Of a stretch of DNA of 52,631 nucleotides, positions 24,739 to 33,442 are shown one piece after another. Source of the stretch: Muribaculaceae bacterium (lineage in GTDB: Bacteria; Bacteroidota; Bacteroidia; Bacteroidales; Muribaculaceae); the NCBI GenBank assembly GCA_017555085.1, contig JAFZHD010000049.1:1-52631 (forward strand), in the 5' to 3' direction. The position numbers and the translations under genes were made by a program. Under the pieces are notes generated by a model that worked only from the letters and a program-made list of their open reading frames with translations, was not told the origin of the DNA and did not search any database. The first letter of the stretch is position 1, and each line of letters begins with the position of its first letter.

Positions 24739-27271
24739 TTACATTGTCGTCATCTTTGCCATATCTCACAACTGCGATAAGTGCGGCTGCGATGAGAGCC
24801 AAATAGATGGCTATAATAGATATGCGTGCTGCTGTGACTGTATTTTTAATCGAGTCGGGGTCAAACACCATTTCGATTGTGTGCTCGCCCGCGGGAATGC
24901 GCATCGCGCGAAGCACATAGTTCACACGGCCGATGGGTGCATCCTGTCCGTCGATGGTCGCTTTCCATCCCCATGGAAAATATACTTCAGAGAACACCGC
25001 CACACCGCCATTTGCGCTTTGTGCGTGGTAGGTCAATCGGTTGGGAGCATATGATGTTTCGAAGATAGTGTCGGTGTCGGCTATGGGAGCAATGTCAGTG
25101 CCCAACACATCTTTGAACTTGGCATCGGCAACGGCTTGATAAATAGGCATCAAGGTGCTCAATGCGTCCATTTCCTGATTGGGAGTGTCAACATAAGATA
25201 TTTCGCTCACCCACCAAGCATTGCCCAAGGCCGCGGGGTTGAGTTCAACACGGTCGGCATCATAAATGAGATATTTGGTATTGAGCATGTTGAGCACATT
25301 GATATCGTCCTCACTGTCGAGGCGGCCCAAGTGGCGTTCAATAAGGTCTTGGTAGCGAGTGAGTTTGGCTGCATGATAGCCACCAACCATTTTGTGGTAA
25401 TATGAAGGCGAAGGCGACCAGAAATTTTGCAAGTCATACACACGATAGTTCATTGCAGTGTCGGCCAAAATCTGACGGTCGGCATTGCGCATGGGGAATG
25501 CTTCGCCCTTAGTCAACTCGGGAGTGCAGAAACTGTCGTGATCGAGATAACGCTTGTTGACTGTGACAACATCGACAACAATCATCAAGCCTATAACAGC
25601 AACACCAAATACCCTCTTATTCATCTTGGTGAGGAAATACATTGCCGCAAAACCGCCGATAAGATATGACAAACTGCTCAATGCATCGGCTTTGACCATC
25701 GAATAGCGCAACGCCTCAACGGCTTGGAAGAGAGTGGGCATCTGTCGGTCAAGGCCTTGAACGAGATATTCCTGCTCGCGTTCGCCCAAGTATGAGCCAT
25801 AAACGCCGGGGGCAACCAAGCCCAAGAAGCAGAAGAAAATGGCCACGCCAAACGACACCAATATCGCCACACGATAGCGTTTCCAAGCATCGGGAGTGGT
25901 AAACACCTTGTGAAGCGCAAGAATAGCCATCAACGGCATGGTAAACTCGGCGATAACCAAGATACTCTCAACCGTGCGAAACTTGCTATACATGGGCACA
26001 TAGTCAATAAATAACATTGAAAACCACTCCATATATCTACCCCACGAAAGGAAGATTGACATCAATGTGAGAGCGATGAGAATCCAACGCAACGGACCAC
26101 GCAAAATGATGCAACCCAACAAGAACAACGCCACAATCACAGCACCCACATACACCGGGCCGTTAGTGCCCTCGGGCGCGCCAAAGTATTGGGGGAAGGC
26201 TTGAAGATTGGGCACATCTTGGCGCATAATCTCGCCGCTATTAATCATTTCCTTTGCCTTGTCTAGATCATAGAGAGTCAAGGGTTTGTGCTTGCCCGCC
26301 TCGGGTTTGACAGTCGCACCGCCTTTCACATTGGGAATGAGCAATGTAAATGTTTCAGACGGAGTGTAACTGTATTGCAAAATATAGTCTTTGTCGAGAC
26401 CGCCGGTAGCCTCGCCGCTTGATGTGGCTGTAGTGAGGTCGCTATGACGGCCGCGAATTGTCTCTTTGCTATATTCATAAGTATTGTAGATAGTCGGCAA
26501 ATTGGCTCCCGCCGCAAGCATAGCCGCCACAACGAGCGCACCGGTAGAGATGCCCCACTGCTTCATCTGCTTTTGCTTCAACGCGATGAGCAAGAACGCC
26601 AACGCAATGCCCACAATTACAAACAGGAAATAGTAGGTCATTTGCATGTGGTTGCTTGAAATCTGCATCATGGCAAACAGCGCCGCAATAGCCGCTCCGG
26701 CAATGTAACGACCGCGGTAACACAGCACGATACCGCCAATAGTGGGCGGAATAAATGCAAGCGTAGTGAATTTCCAAATGTGTCCCGCACCGATTAGGAT
26801 AATGAAATAGGTAGAAAAGCCCCACGCAATAGAGCCGAGAAGGGCAAAATACCACCTAACCCTAAACGCATACATCAGCACAAGAAATCCGGCCATCATC
26901 ATAAACAGCAAGTTGGCAGGATAGGGCAAACAGCCGCCCAGAACCTTGTTTAGCCAATGAAACAGCGAGTTAGACTCATAATAGGGCGAAATCTGAAAAG
27001 TGGGCATACCCGAGAACAGCGAGTTGGTCCACATGCTTCGTTCGCCTGTCGCCTCATAAAATTCCTTTACCTCCTGACCGTTGGCAGCACCTTGTTGCAT
27101 GTCATACTGACGCAACTCGTTGCCCTGAACCACATCGGGGTAAAAATATAAAAATGAGATAATGGCTATTGCTGCCAAAGAGATGAAAAACCCATAAAAC
27201 TGTGGATTTTTCACTATTTCCTTAACTTTTTGTGACAGTGATGCCACCGAGAGTGTTTTATTTTCTTCCAT
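24725..27271 (-). CDS. YfhO-family polytopic membrane protein
   Basis: 848 residues. One N-terminal membrane helix (about 26-46) precedes a loop with the family stretch WTNSLFSGMPTFQISPYYESN. Then come about ten more membrane segments between 110 and 570. A large soluble C-terminal domain (about 590-810) ends with GWKATIDGQDAPIGRVNYVLRAMRIPAGEHTIEM, and a final membrane helix follows. YfhO proteins are GT-C-like membrane proteins; the Bacillus member is linked to modification of lipoteichoic acid. The substrate in Bacteroidetes, which lack teichoic acid, is unknown. First gene of a unit with the methyltransferase-like, LOG and adenosyltransferase genes. Confidence 0.88.
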   Translation of the reverse strand: MEENKTLSVASLSQKVKEIVKNPQFYGFFISLAAIAIISFLYFYPDVVQGNELRQYDMQQGAANGQEVKEFYEATGERSMWTNSLFSGMPTFQISPYYESNSLFHWLNKVLGGCLPYPANLLFMMMAGFLVLMYAFRVRWYFALLGSIAWGFSTYFIILIGAGHIWKFTTLAFIPPTIGGIVLCYRGRYIAGAAIAALFAMMQISSNHMQMTYYFLFVIVGIALAFLLIALKQKQMKQWGISTGALVVAAMLAAGANLPTIYNTYEYSKETIRGRHSDLTTATSSGEATGGLDKDYILQYSYTPSETFTLLIPNVKGGATVKPEAGKHKPLTLYDLDKAKEMINSGEIMRQDVPNLQAFPQYFGAPEGTNGPVYVGAVIVALFLLGCIILRGPLRWILIALTLMSIFLSWGRYMEWFSMLFIDYVPMYSKFRTVESILVIAEFTMPLMAILALHKVFTTPDAWKRYRVAILVSFGVAIFFCFLGLVAPGVYGSYLGEREQEYLVQGLDRQMPTLFQAVEALRYSMVKADALSSLSYLIGGFAAMYFLTKMNKRVFGVAVIGLMIVVDVVTVNKRYLDHDSFCTPELTKGEAFPMRNADRQILADTAMNYRVYDLQNFWSPSPSYYHKMVGGYHAAKLTRYQDLIERHLGRLDSEDDINVLNMLNTKYLIYDADRVELNPAALGNAWWVSEISYVDTPNQEMDALSTLMPIYQAVADAKFKDVLGTDIAPIADTDTIFETSYAPNRLTYHAQSANGGVAVFSEVYFPWGWKATIDGQDAPIGRVNYVLRAMRIPAGEHTIEMVFDPDSIKNTVTAARISIIAIYLALIAAALIAVVRYGKDDDNVNEPY

Positions 27272-27375
27272 TCTTGAAACGGTTTATATTCATTTAATCT
27301 GTAAAACTACAAAATATTTTTGAAACATAGGCCATTTAACCCGATTTTCCCCTGTCCAAAATTCATTTTATCGCG

Positions 27376-27413
27376 ACAAAAACGCCTCGCTACACTGTTG
27401 TGATGGCGAGGCG
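27376..27413 (-). terminator. Terminator of the VTC-DUF4956-DUF2490-lipoprotein operon
   Basis: On the minus strand: CGCCTCGC (27413-27406), a 15-base loop, GCGAGGCG (27390-27383), then TTTTT. It lies 28 bases after the last stop. Confidence 0.8.
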
Positions 27414-27440
27414 CGGATATTTTGAGGATACGGGGCGGAG

Positions 27441-29294
27441 TTAGTTGCCCACTTGCATCACTGTTTGCGACTGTGTGTATTGCGCAACAAGCGTTCCAGG
27501 TGTATATTCTGCACCAGTGGTGAGTCCGGCAAATGTTTCGCCGTTGCTATATGTTCCGTCGGCATAGATGGCATAAGAGCCGCTGGCCTTTAACGCGGGG
27601 CTTGTAAACACAATGGTCATGGGCGCATAATCGCGGGGCACAACATACGATGCCACTTGTGCGCCAACATTGTCGGCAATAGTCAGCAATTTGCCCGAAG
27701 TCATTGAGCCTTTGTAAACAAGCACAGGCTGCGCACATTGTGCGGCGGGAATGCTTGTTTCGGCTCCTACGGCAAATAGTGTGCCGCCATTAATAACAAA
27801 GTCGTTGTCGCAGTCAACACCACTCTCGGCATTGGCCGAGCCCGACAGCACCACTGTGCCGCCGTTGAGTGTAAATGTTGTGTTTGAGTCGAGAGCATCG
27901 TTTTCGGCACTGAAACCATAAACCGTGCCACCGTTAATCACGATGCCCGACGATGCGTTGAGGCCGTTATCTGATGCCGATACCATCACCTCTCCGTCGT
28001 TAATGGTGAGTCGCATTTTGCTTTCAACACCTTCGCAGCCGTCACCGCCAAGAGCCATTGCCCACACTTTGCCCGAATTGATGGTTACATTACCTTCGGC
28101 AGTGATGGCCTTGGCCGATGATGATTTGCCATTGAGAGAGCATGTCGCTCCGGTTGCTTTCACTTTAACCTCGCTATCGGTAACGGTAAATGCGCCGTCA
28201 CAGTTGATGCCTTTTCCGGCAAGACCGCTACTCAACACCAATAATTCTGACTTGTTGACAACTACCGAACCGGGACAGCGAATACCTGCTGCCGACTTGA
28301 TGTCTTGGTCGGCCGTGTTAAAATAGGCTCCGCCTTGTGTCATCAACAATACTTGTGCGTTGTCGATAGTAACATTGCCGGCCGATTTCACAGCCTTTGA
28401 TGCCGCAGCCGTAACAGCCACCCTTGTGCGGCCGCCACGCACCTCTACTCCACCGGCTTCGCAGTCAATCGCGTCGCCCTCAACAGTTGCCGAGAACTGA
28501 CCGCCGGCGATTATGATTTTGTCATTGGCGTGTAGCGCATCTGACGGAGCTTTGTTGACAGTGACATTGCTACCCGCACGCAATCTAACATATTTGTCGC
28601 TGCATATCGCATGATTATATCGTGCATCAACCGAGAGCACACCACTGCCGCTCACAATCAGCGCGCCTTCGCTAAACACACAACCTTTTTGGTCTTCCGA
28701 GCCATCGACTGTGGTGTATGTAGCCGCATCGGTAAGCGAATTGACGGTTTCGGCAGCCACAACAAGATAAACGGGTTTTGATGACTGCACATTGATTGCC
28801 CCACTATTGCCGCTTGTGATATTTGCGCCGTTAAGCGTGATTTTTGATGCTGCCGACGAGTATAACTTAAACGAGCCGTCGGTTGCTGTGCCGCTCAACA
28901 CATATTCCACTCCTGCCGCTTCCGATTCGGCCACCACATGCGCGCCGTTGGTGGTAACGGTCACATTTGGCACTTGGTTGCTGACAGTCGCTTGGTTGCC
29001 GTCAAAGTTGATTTTTACAACATTGGCAAACGATTGGTTTTCAACAAAGTCGGCATACTCTTCGCTCAACTGATTTGTCTCCACCTGTTCGGTTTCGGTA
29101 ACCGCTGTTTCGTCAAAGTCGTTCCAAGCGATTTCAAAGTCGAGTTGTGAGCCTACAAACTTTGTCAAATCAATCTCGGTGTCGCCTCCGGGAACAATGA
29201 AATCATCGTCGTCATCGACAGGCGGATTGAGCAGACACGATGTTGACATTGACAACATCGCAAGGCATATTGTGGCGCTGAAAAACTTTTTCAT
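27441..29294 (-). CDS. Cthe_2159-type carbohydrate-binding beta-helix lipoprotein
   Basis: 617 residues. A lipoprotein signal peptide has its lipobox cysteine at C20 (LSMSTSC), followed by an acidic DDDDD run that could act as surface-export signal. From about residue 130 to 520 the sequence is a ladder of short repeats of the type NVTINSGKVWAMALGGDGCEGV, INGGTVYGFSAENDALDS and LNGGTVVLSGSANAESGVDCDN. This is the parallel beta-helix pattern of the Cthe_2159 family, whose founding member binds polysaccharide and resembles polysaccharide lyases. The C-terminal part is a beta-rich domain. Family members often occur with VTC and DUF4956 genes, as here. Ligand and catalytic ability are unknown. 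Confidence 0.82.
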   Translation of the reverse strand: MKKFFSATICLAMLSMSTSCLLNPPVDDDDDFIVPGGDTEIDLTKFVGSQLDFEIAWNDFDETAVTETEQVETNQLSEEYADFVENQSFANVVKINFDGNQATVSNQVPNVTVTTNGAHVVAESEAAGVEYVLSGTATDGSFKLYSSAASKITLNGANITSGNSGAINVQSSKPVYLVVAAETVNSLTDAATYTTVDGSEDQKGCVFSEGALIVSGSGVLSVDARYNHAICSDKYVRLRAGSNVTVNKAPSDALHANDKIIIAGGQFSATVEGDAIDCEAGGVEVRGGRTRVAVTAAASKAVKSAGNVTIDNAQVLLMTQGGAYFNTADQDIKSAAGIRCPGSVVVNKSELLVLSSGLAGKGINCDGAFTVTDSEVKVKATGATCSLNGKSSSAKAITAEGNVTINSGKVWAMALGGDGCEGVESKMRLTINDGEVMVSASDNGLNASSGIVINGGTVYGFSAENDALDSNTTFTLNGGTVVLSGSANAESGVDCDNDFVINGGTLFAVGAETSIPAAQCAQPVLVYKGSMTSGKLLTIADNVGAQVASYVVPRDYAPMTIVFTSPALKASGSYAIYADGTYSNGETFAGLTTGAEYTPGTLVAQYTQSQTVMQVGN

Positions 29295-29306
29295 ACTTGA
29301 TTTGGG

Positions 29307-30035
29307 TTAGAATTTATAGCAATAACCGAGCGAGAGAATGTGCTGTTTATAGTCGTAGTTGACATCTTGGAACACATAACTCACCTCGATTGAATGCTGT
29401 TTGTTAAACTTGTATTTCGTACCGATAATCCAACGCAATTTCTCTATTTCCCAATTATCAGAAATCACATTGTGCATTTCGCAAGATGCAAACGGAGTGA
29501 ACGGAGATTTGCGAATGTTCCAATCAACACCCAAGCGCGAGCGCAATACGCTCTCGTTTTTGGCTTTTTTTGTGTCATCTACCAAGTTTCCGTCTTTGTC
29601 CCACTTAACAATTGATTGCTCGCCACGGCAAGTCAACTGATAGCGTTCGCGGAGCGAGAGTTCAAAGCGGCCCAATTTGAGTTTACCGGTCAATGAAGCA
29701 TAAACTCGATGACGGGGCGACCAATAACTGTCAATGATATAACTTTTCTTTGTTTCTTGCAACTGCTGTTTCTCAATAAACTTATAACCGATGTCGGCTT
29801 TGAGCCACGACACTATCTTGTAACTTGCGCCGAGGCCGATAGTCCAGCGCTCAACGGCTTGTGAATAGTCTTGGGTGCGCAATTCGGCTTCGGCAGCAAT
29901 GTCAAACTTTTTGCCAAAATCTTTCTTAACCTCGACTGTGGTCCAAACGCCAAAATCGTGGTGGTCAACCTGTGCCGACACGCTTTGGGCCATAGCCACA
30001 AAGGCTGCGACCAACATTAACGCATATTTTTTCAT
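29307..30035 (-). CDS. DUF2490 outer-membrane beta-barrel protein
   Basis: 242 residues. A signal peptide ends near residue 21 (MAQSVSAQ). The remainder alternates amphipathic strands typical of a beta-barrel: FGVWTTVEVKKDF, DIAAEAELRTQDYSQAVERW, YRVYASL-like turns (HRVYASLTGKLKLGRFELSLRERYQ), WIIGTKYKFNKQHSIEVSYVF, and a terminal aromatic residue (YCYKF). This is the pattern of DUF2490, usually a small outer-membrane protein. It is encoded 12 bases before the beta-helix lipoprotein and 20 bases after DUF4956, so it could provide the outer-membrane step for that system. Confidence 0.85.
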   Translation of the reverse strand: MKKYALMLVAAFVAMAQSVSAQVDHHDFGVWTTVEVKKDFGKKFDIAAEAELRTQDYSQAVERWTIGLGASYKIVSWLKADIGYKFIEKQQLQETKKSYIIDSYWSPRHRVYASLTGKLKLGRFELSLRERYQLTCRGEQSIVKWDKDGNLVDDTKKAKNESVLRSRLGVDWNIRKSPFTPFASCEMHNVISDNWEIEKLRWIIGTKYKFNKQHSIEVSYVFQDVNYDYKQHILSLGYCYKF

Positions 30036-30055
30036 ACCAATGTGCGACTTGGTTT

Positions 30056-30727
30056 TTACAATGTTTCTTCTTTGGGAAATTTGAGCAACTTGTCAACCGA
30101 GTTGTGCTGATTGTCGTTTGACACATAGTGCACGCGCAACATTGCTGTGTCGCGCAAAAAGTCGATGTGGCCCACCTCAACGCGAACGACATCCAAGCCG
30201 GTGCGTTTTTTAAGGTCTTCAATCAACTCGGCACGATGTTCGGGCGAAATGAGTTCGACGCGGTCATAAAGCACAAGTTTGGTCGATACATGCTTGCCAT
30301 GGTGCAATCGCTCGCAAAGCATCACGCTTATCACAAAGAGCAAATTGGTGCAAGCAAGTTCAAGCAAGCCCACCTCAACAGCCAACGCGTTGATAACCGA
30401 AATGGCGATAATCACAAACAAATAGGTCATTTCGCGCACCGGCATCGACTCGGTTCGATACCTGATAATGCCGAAGATAGCAAACAGACCGAGAGCAAAT
30501 CCCACTTTGAGTTTAACACCACCCAACAAGAATATCATCAAGAAGATGCTGACACTGATGAGGGTAAATGTGAAATAGTAGTCAACACGCTTGCTCTTGG
30601 GGTAATAGAAAAAGTGAATTACGCCGAGCACGACTATCATGTTGAATGCAAATCGCACCAACAATTCGATATATCCGCCGCTGACAAACATCGCGTCTAT
30701 TACATCTGATTCAATCAATTCTTCCAT
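30056..30727 (-). CDS. DUF4956 inner-membrane protein
   Basis: 223 residues. About four or five membrane segments lie between residues 22 and 140. A conserved cytoplasmic loop reads GLFAIFGIIRYRTESMPVRE, the hallmark of DUF4956. A soluble C-terminal domain of about 75 residues follows (LIEDLKKRTGLDVVRVEVGHIDFL). DUF4956 proteins accompany VTC-type polyphosphate polymerase domain proteins across bacteria, so a membrane partner or channel for that enzyme is plausible but inferred. Confidence 0.87.
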   Translation of the reverse strand: MEELIESDVIDAMFVSGGYIELLVRFAFNMIVVLGVIHFFYYPKSKRVDYYFTFTLISVSIFLMIFLLGGVKLKVGFALGLFAIFGIIRYRTESMPVREMTYLFVIIAISVINALAVEVGLLELACTNLLFVISVMLCERLHHGKHVSTKLVLYDRVELISPEHRAELIEDLKKRTGLDVVRVEVGHIDFLRDTAMLRVHYVSNDNQHNSVDKLLKFPKEETL

Positions 30728-30759
30728 AATCTGTTTTTTATGTTATTATTTTAAGGATT

Positions 30760-31515
30760 TTATCGGTTGAGTTTCAACACTTTGAGTTTGCGCTCCTTGA
30801 AACGGTTGTGCTTGATGAGTGGGTCGGTAAACACACAGCCCATACAATACTTGCTAAACCCTTGGGGCTTGATGCGCATATCGCGCAAAATCTGTCTAAC
30901 GGGCGAATACACACGACCGTCGCGTTTCAGTTCAACGATAGCCACCTTTGTGAGTTGATAGGTGTTATCGGTCTTGTAGTTATGAAACCACACTCCGAGG
31001 TCGATGGTCAGTCGCTCGGTGCGGGCACGATTAACGAGCGTAACGCGGCTGAAACGATTTTCGAGCGACAACTCTATATCGCCAAGGGCATACCACGCAT
31101 GCTTGCCCAAAAACTCGTGAACAAACGGCAGGTCAAGATTGTCGGGGTCGGTGATTTCGATACGCTTTTTCTTTGTTCGGCCCTTGTTATTCTTGTTTTT
31201 CACCTCCAAAAATGTGAGGTCAGAGCCTATGTAGGTGCGCACCCTGATTTTCTCCCTCACTTTCTTGCCGGTGAGGTGAATGTGATACATTTCCCGTCGG
31301 GGTGTGTCGTAATAGCGGGTGTGATATGATGCAATGCGAGTGCCGTCTATTTCCTGAACGCGATAATCTTTGAGGGCAAATTCAAACAGTTGTTGCAACT
31401 GTTCGAGCGTGAGCAGATATTTCTCGTCGATGCGGTTCATGAGTTTAACCTCCTTCATCTCCTCGAGAGTGATGGGGTCAAATTGAGATAATATGTCAAA
31501 CCGCGTTTCGGGCAT
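30760..31515 (-). CDS. VTC-domain polyphosphate polymerase-like protein
   Basis: 251 residues, all one VTC domain of the triphosphate tunnel metalloenzyme fold. Tunnel residues are in place: R28 and K32 (NRIDEKYLL), YYDT (68-71), K89/R91/R93 (KIRVRTY), E104 and K106 (LEVKNK), a basic cluster KKKRIE, and later LTIDLGV and VELK with acidic metal ligands. Yeast Vtc4 with this domain makes polyphosphate from ATP. The bacterial protein lacks the membrane helices of Vtc4; DUF4956, encoded 32 bases downstream, may supply them. First gene of a four-gene unit. The substrate in bacteria is not established from sequence. Confidence 0.88.
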   Translation of the reverse strand: MPETRFDILSQFDPITLEEMKEVKLMNRIDEKYLLTLEQLQQLFEFALKDYRVQEIDGTRIASYHTRYYDTPRREMYHIHLTGKKVREKIRVRTYIGSDLTFLEVKNKNNKGRTKKKRIEITDPDNLDLPFVHEFLGKHAWYALGDIELSLENRFSRVTLVNRARTERLTIDLGVWFHNYKTDNTYQLTKVAIVELKRDGRVYSPVRQILRDMRIKPQGFSKYCMGCVFTDPLIKHNRFKERKLKVLKLNR

Positions 31516-31594
31516 ATCGTGATTTAAGGTATAAACGGTATTAGTTGAGTTTACAAAAATCTCACTAAAACACTAATATTCAAAATAAAATATA

Positions 31595-31602
31595 CAAATA
31601 TA
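31595..31602 (-). promoter_or_regulatory. Putative -7 element of the VTC operon
   Basis: TATATTTG on the minus strand, 80 bases before the ATG, directly beside intergenic repeat copy A. No TTG at the standard distance. Confidence 0.4.
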
Positions 31603-31604
31603 GA

Positions 31605-31650
31605 TATTTTCCCGAAAACAAGCTCCTTTTGCTCCACAAATCGGTGATTC
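31605..31650 (-). repeat. Intergenic repeat, copy A (short)
   Basis: Shares the core TTTCCCGAAAACAAGC..CCTTTTGCTCCAC with copies B (32508-32598) and C (33344-33435), on the same strand. It lacks the conserved promoter half found in B and C. It lies upstream of the VTC operon. Confidence 0.65.
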
Positions 31651-31719
31651 ATTAAATAACCCACAAAAAATTCGTTTTTCGCTAAATGCGAATGCGTAAG
31701 TTCATACACACCGACTGGC

Positions 31720-32412
31720 TCAAATATCTTCCAATCCGCCTTGTTTAATCATTATATCAATGTCTTGGAATAAACTTTTCGAATGGCGACATCTTTTCTG
31801 TATTTCTTGTATGAGTTCTGACTGTTTATAATCCCCATAAATCCTTCCATAATAATATTGATATTTTGCCAAAGCTAATAAATATTTTCCTTGCATTGTT
31901 TCAAAATCATCATCTTTGCTATTAATATAATCAATGATATCTTCTTTATTCTCTTGTACATAATCATCAATCAACTGAAATGCTTTTGCTGTATAAAAGT
32001 TTATCGAATCGGTATCATTCTGAAACTCATACTTATAAATATATAATTTGTAAGTTGTTAGGTCACAATAAAATTCGCCAAAATCACTGAATGGACTGGG
32101 ATCCACCGTTTTCCAAAAAGCTATTGCATCATCAAACCGTTTACTTGCCTTCAAAAAATATAATTTATACATAACCAATATACCATCTCTGTTTTCACTA
32201 ATAACAAGACCTTTGTCTATGACGTGCAGCGCAGAATCAATATACGCACTATCTCCGCTAAACAAAAACTCGTTGTAGTAATTCATGTTTTGAGTTCGAA
32301 TCTCTCTCAACTGCACTGCAATATGTTCTGGAAATTCCTCTTTTGAATTTTTCGCATTTGAGCATTGCACACTAAAAAATGCCACAAGAACCAAAAAAAA
32401 TAGATTTTTCAT
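31720..32412 (-). CDS. Hypothetical lipoprotein, helical, AT-rich
   Basis: 230 residues. A lipoprotein signal peptide with cysteine C17 (FFSVQC). The mature part is rich in charged and aromatic residues and helical. It has TPR-like spacing (YIDSALHVIDKGLVISENRDGI, RFDDAIAFWKTVDP, AKAFQLIDDYVQENKEDI), but no confident domain. Base composition is clearly more AT-rich than the flanking operons, suggesting recent acquisition. It stands alone behind repeat copy B, which supplies its promoter. I do not recognise a family; the setting beside a decayed RHS-like gene makes an orphan immunity protein one possibility. Confidence 0.65.
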   Translation of the reverse strand: MKNLFFLVLVAFFSVQCSNAKNSKEEFPEHIAVQLREIRTQNMNYYNEFLFSGDSAYIDSALHVIDKGLVISENRDGILVMYKLYFLKASKRFDDAIAFWKTVDPSPFSDFGEFYCDLTTYKLYIYKYEFQNDTDSINFYTAKAFQLIDDYVQENKEDIIDYINSKDDDFETMQGKYLLALAKYQYYYGRIYGDYKQSELIQEIQKRCRHSKSLFQDIDIMIKQGGLEDI

Positions 32413-32507
32413 TACTTACTTAAAAATATAGGGTGAGAAATTAAACTTTGACTTATTTGATACGGGGAATTTAATACACTATTATTTGTAGCACCTAATG
32501 AAATAAT

Positions 32508-32598
32508 CGCTTATCGCAAATTTACAATAAAACTCATATACTTACAACTTTTCTTCCCCGAAAACAAGCACCTTTTAACCCACAAATTAGCGATTTTA
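32508..32598 (-). repeat. Promoter-bearing intergenic repeat, copy B
   Basis: About 90 bases, very similar to copy C (33344-33435), including CGAAAACAAGCACCTTTT and the stretch holding the promoter. On the minus strand it carries TTG (32547-32545), exactly 20 bases, TAAATTTG (32524-32517), which would transcribe the 230-residue lipoprotein gene. Confidence 0.75.
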
Positions 32599-32619
32599 TC
32601 GAGTGGTACACGTCCAGGA

Positions 32620-33105
32620 TTATAGTTCCCTTTTTATTATTACATTATCTAAGATTTTATCCAATGTTTCTCTTTGAGATAATGATGTTGTCCAGCAATA
32701 TATAACAACTTCATTCATAATATCTTTACGCCAATAGTTCGTGCCATTTCTCCAACATATTGTTTTCCTGTCCTGTGTGTGAACAGTGTCTGGTATTGCA
32801 TTAAAATTAGGCATAAAAGTCAATAATGCTCCTTTTAAAACCGCAATAAATGACCCATCTGAAAAGGAAACAATGGTATAATTACCTTCTTCATAAGATT
32901 GTTTGTCTATAACAAACTTCAAATGAGTAGGTATATCCAATAAAACCTCCATCTCATGAAACTTAATAATTAATTCCGTAGTTGATGTCGAATCTATTAA
33001 TGCATTAATATCAACATCACCACTATCACTAATATGCTCATCACTAAAAGCCTGAAAAGAAATAGTGCATATTAAAATAAACAGAAAAAATTTATCTATT
33101 TTCAT
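32620..33105 (-). CDS. Hypothetical secreted protein
   Basis: 161 residues. A signal peptide of about 21 residues (MKIDKFFLFILICTISFQAFS) precedes a mature protein of mixed strand/helix character with no family I recognise. AT-rich like its neighbours. It overlaps by 14 bases the decayed open frame upstream (33092-33337), as a cognate second gene would. It lies between repeat copies B and C. Small secreted proteins directly behind an RHS-like start could be immunity proteins or remnants of a surface-protein cassette; this is inference. Confidence 0.6.
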   Translation of the reverse strand: MKIDKFFLFILICTISFQAFSDEHISDSGDVDINALIDSTSTTELIIKFHEMEVLLDIPTHLKFVIDKQSYEEGNYTIVSFSDGSFIAVLKGALLTFMPNFNAIPDTVHTQDRKTICWRNGTNYWRKDIMNEVVIYCWTTSLSQRETLDKILDNVIIKREL

Positions 33106-33337
33106 AATTTTTTAAAGCTCGGTTGACTACGATTTTAATTTGTTCTTCCAATTTCGTGTTTGTCTCGCCAAAAAATCGGGAAAAATGAGATACAGGTATT
33201 TCGACATGCTTCATTAACGAAGCTACTTCAAGCGGTGGCGGCGTCACATTAAATTCCCTCGTCATGTCAACAGTTTGCCCATTCGCTAACAAATAATTTA
33301 TAAAAAAGAATATAACTAATATATCTATACGTTTAAT
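33092..33337 (-). pseudogene. Decayed N-terminus of a secreted RHS-like surface protein
   Basis: Reading leftwards from 33337 gives a clear signal peptide (KRIDILVIFFFINYLLANGQ), followed by FNVTPPPLEVASLMKHVEI and PVSHFSRFFGETN, then a stop at 33092. The form PPxxEVASLxK..xIPVSxFxG is how many Bacteroidales RHS/YD-repeat surface proteins begin after their signal peptide. The codon at the expected start is ATT, not ATG, and the frame stops after about 80 codons where kilobases should follow. The gene thus appears truncated and start-mutated. If the frame is translated at all, a TTG at 33292 would have to serve, which loses the signal peptide. Confidence 0.55.
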
Positions 33338-33343
33338 AGTTAA

Positions 33344-33435
33344 TCGTTTTTCGCAAATTTACAATAAAACACATATACTTACAACTTTTCTTTCCCGAAA
33401 ACAAGCACCTTTTGCTCCACTAATTAGTGATTTAA
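33344..33435 (-). repeat. Promoter-bearing intergenic repeat, copy C
   Basis: Near twin of copy B. On the minus strand: TTG (33384-33382), exactly 20 bases, TAAATTTG (33361-33354), 16 bases before the mutated start of the RHS-like remnant. It contains CGAAAACAAGCACCTTTTGCTCC. Confidence 0.75.
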
Positions 33436-33442
33436 CACAGCA

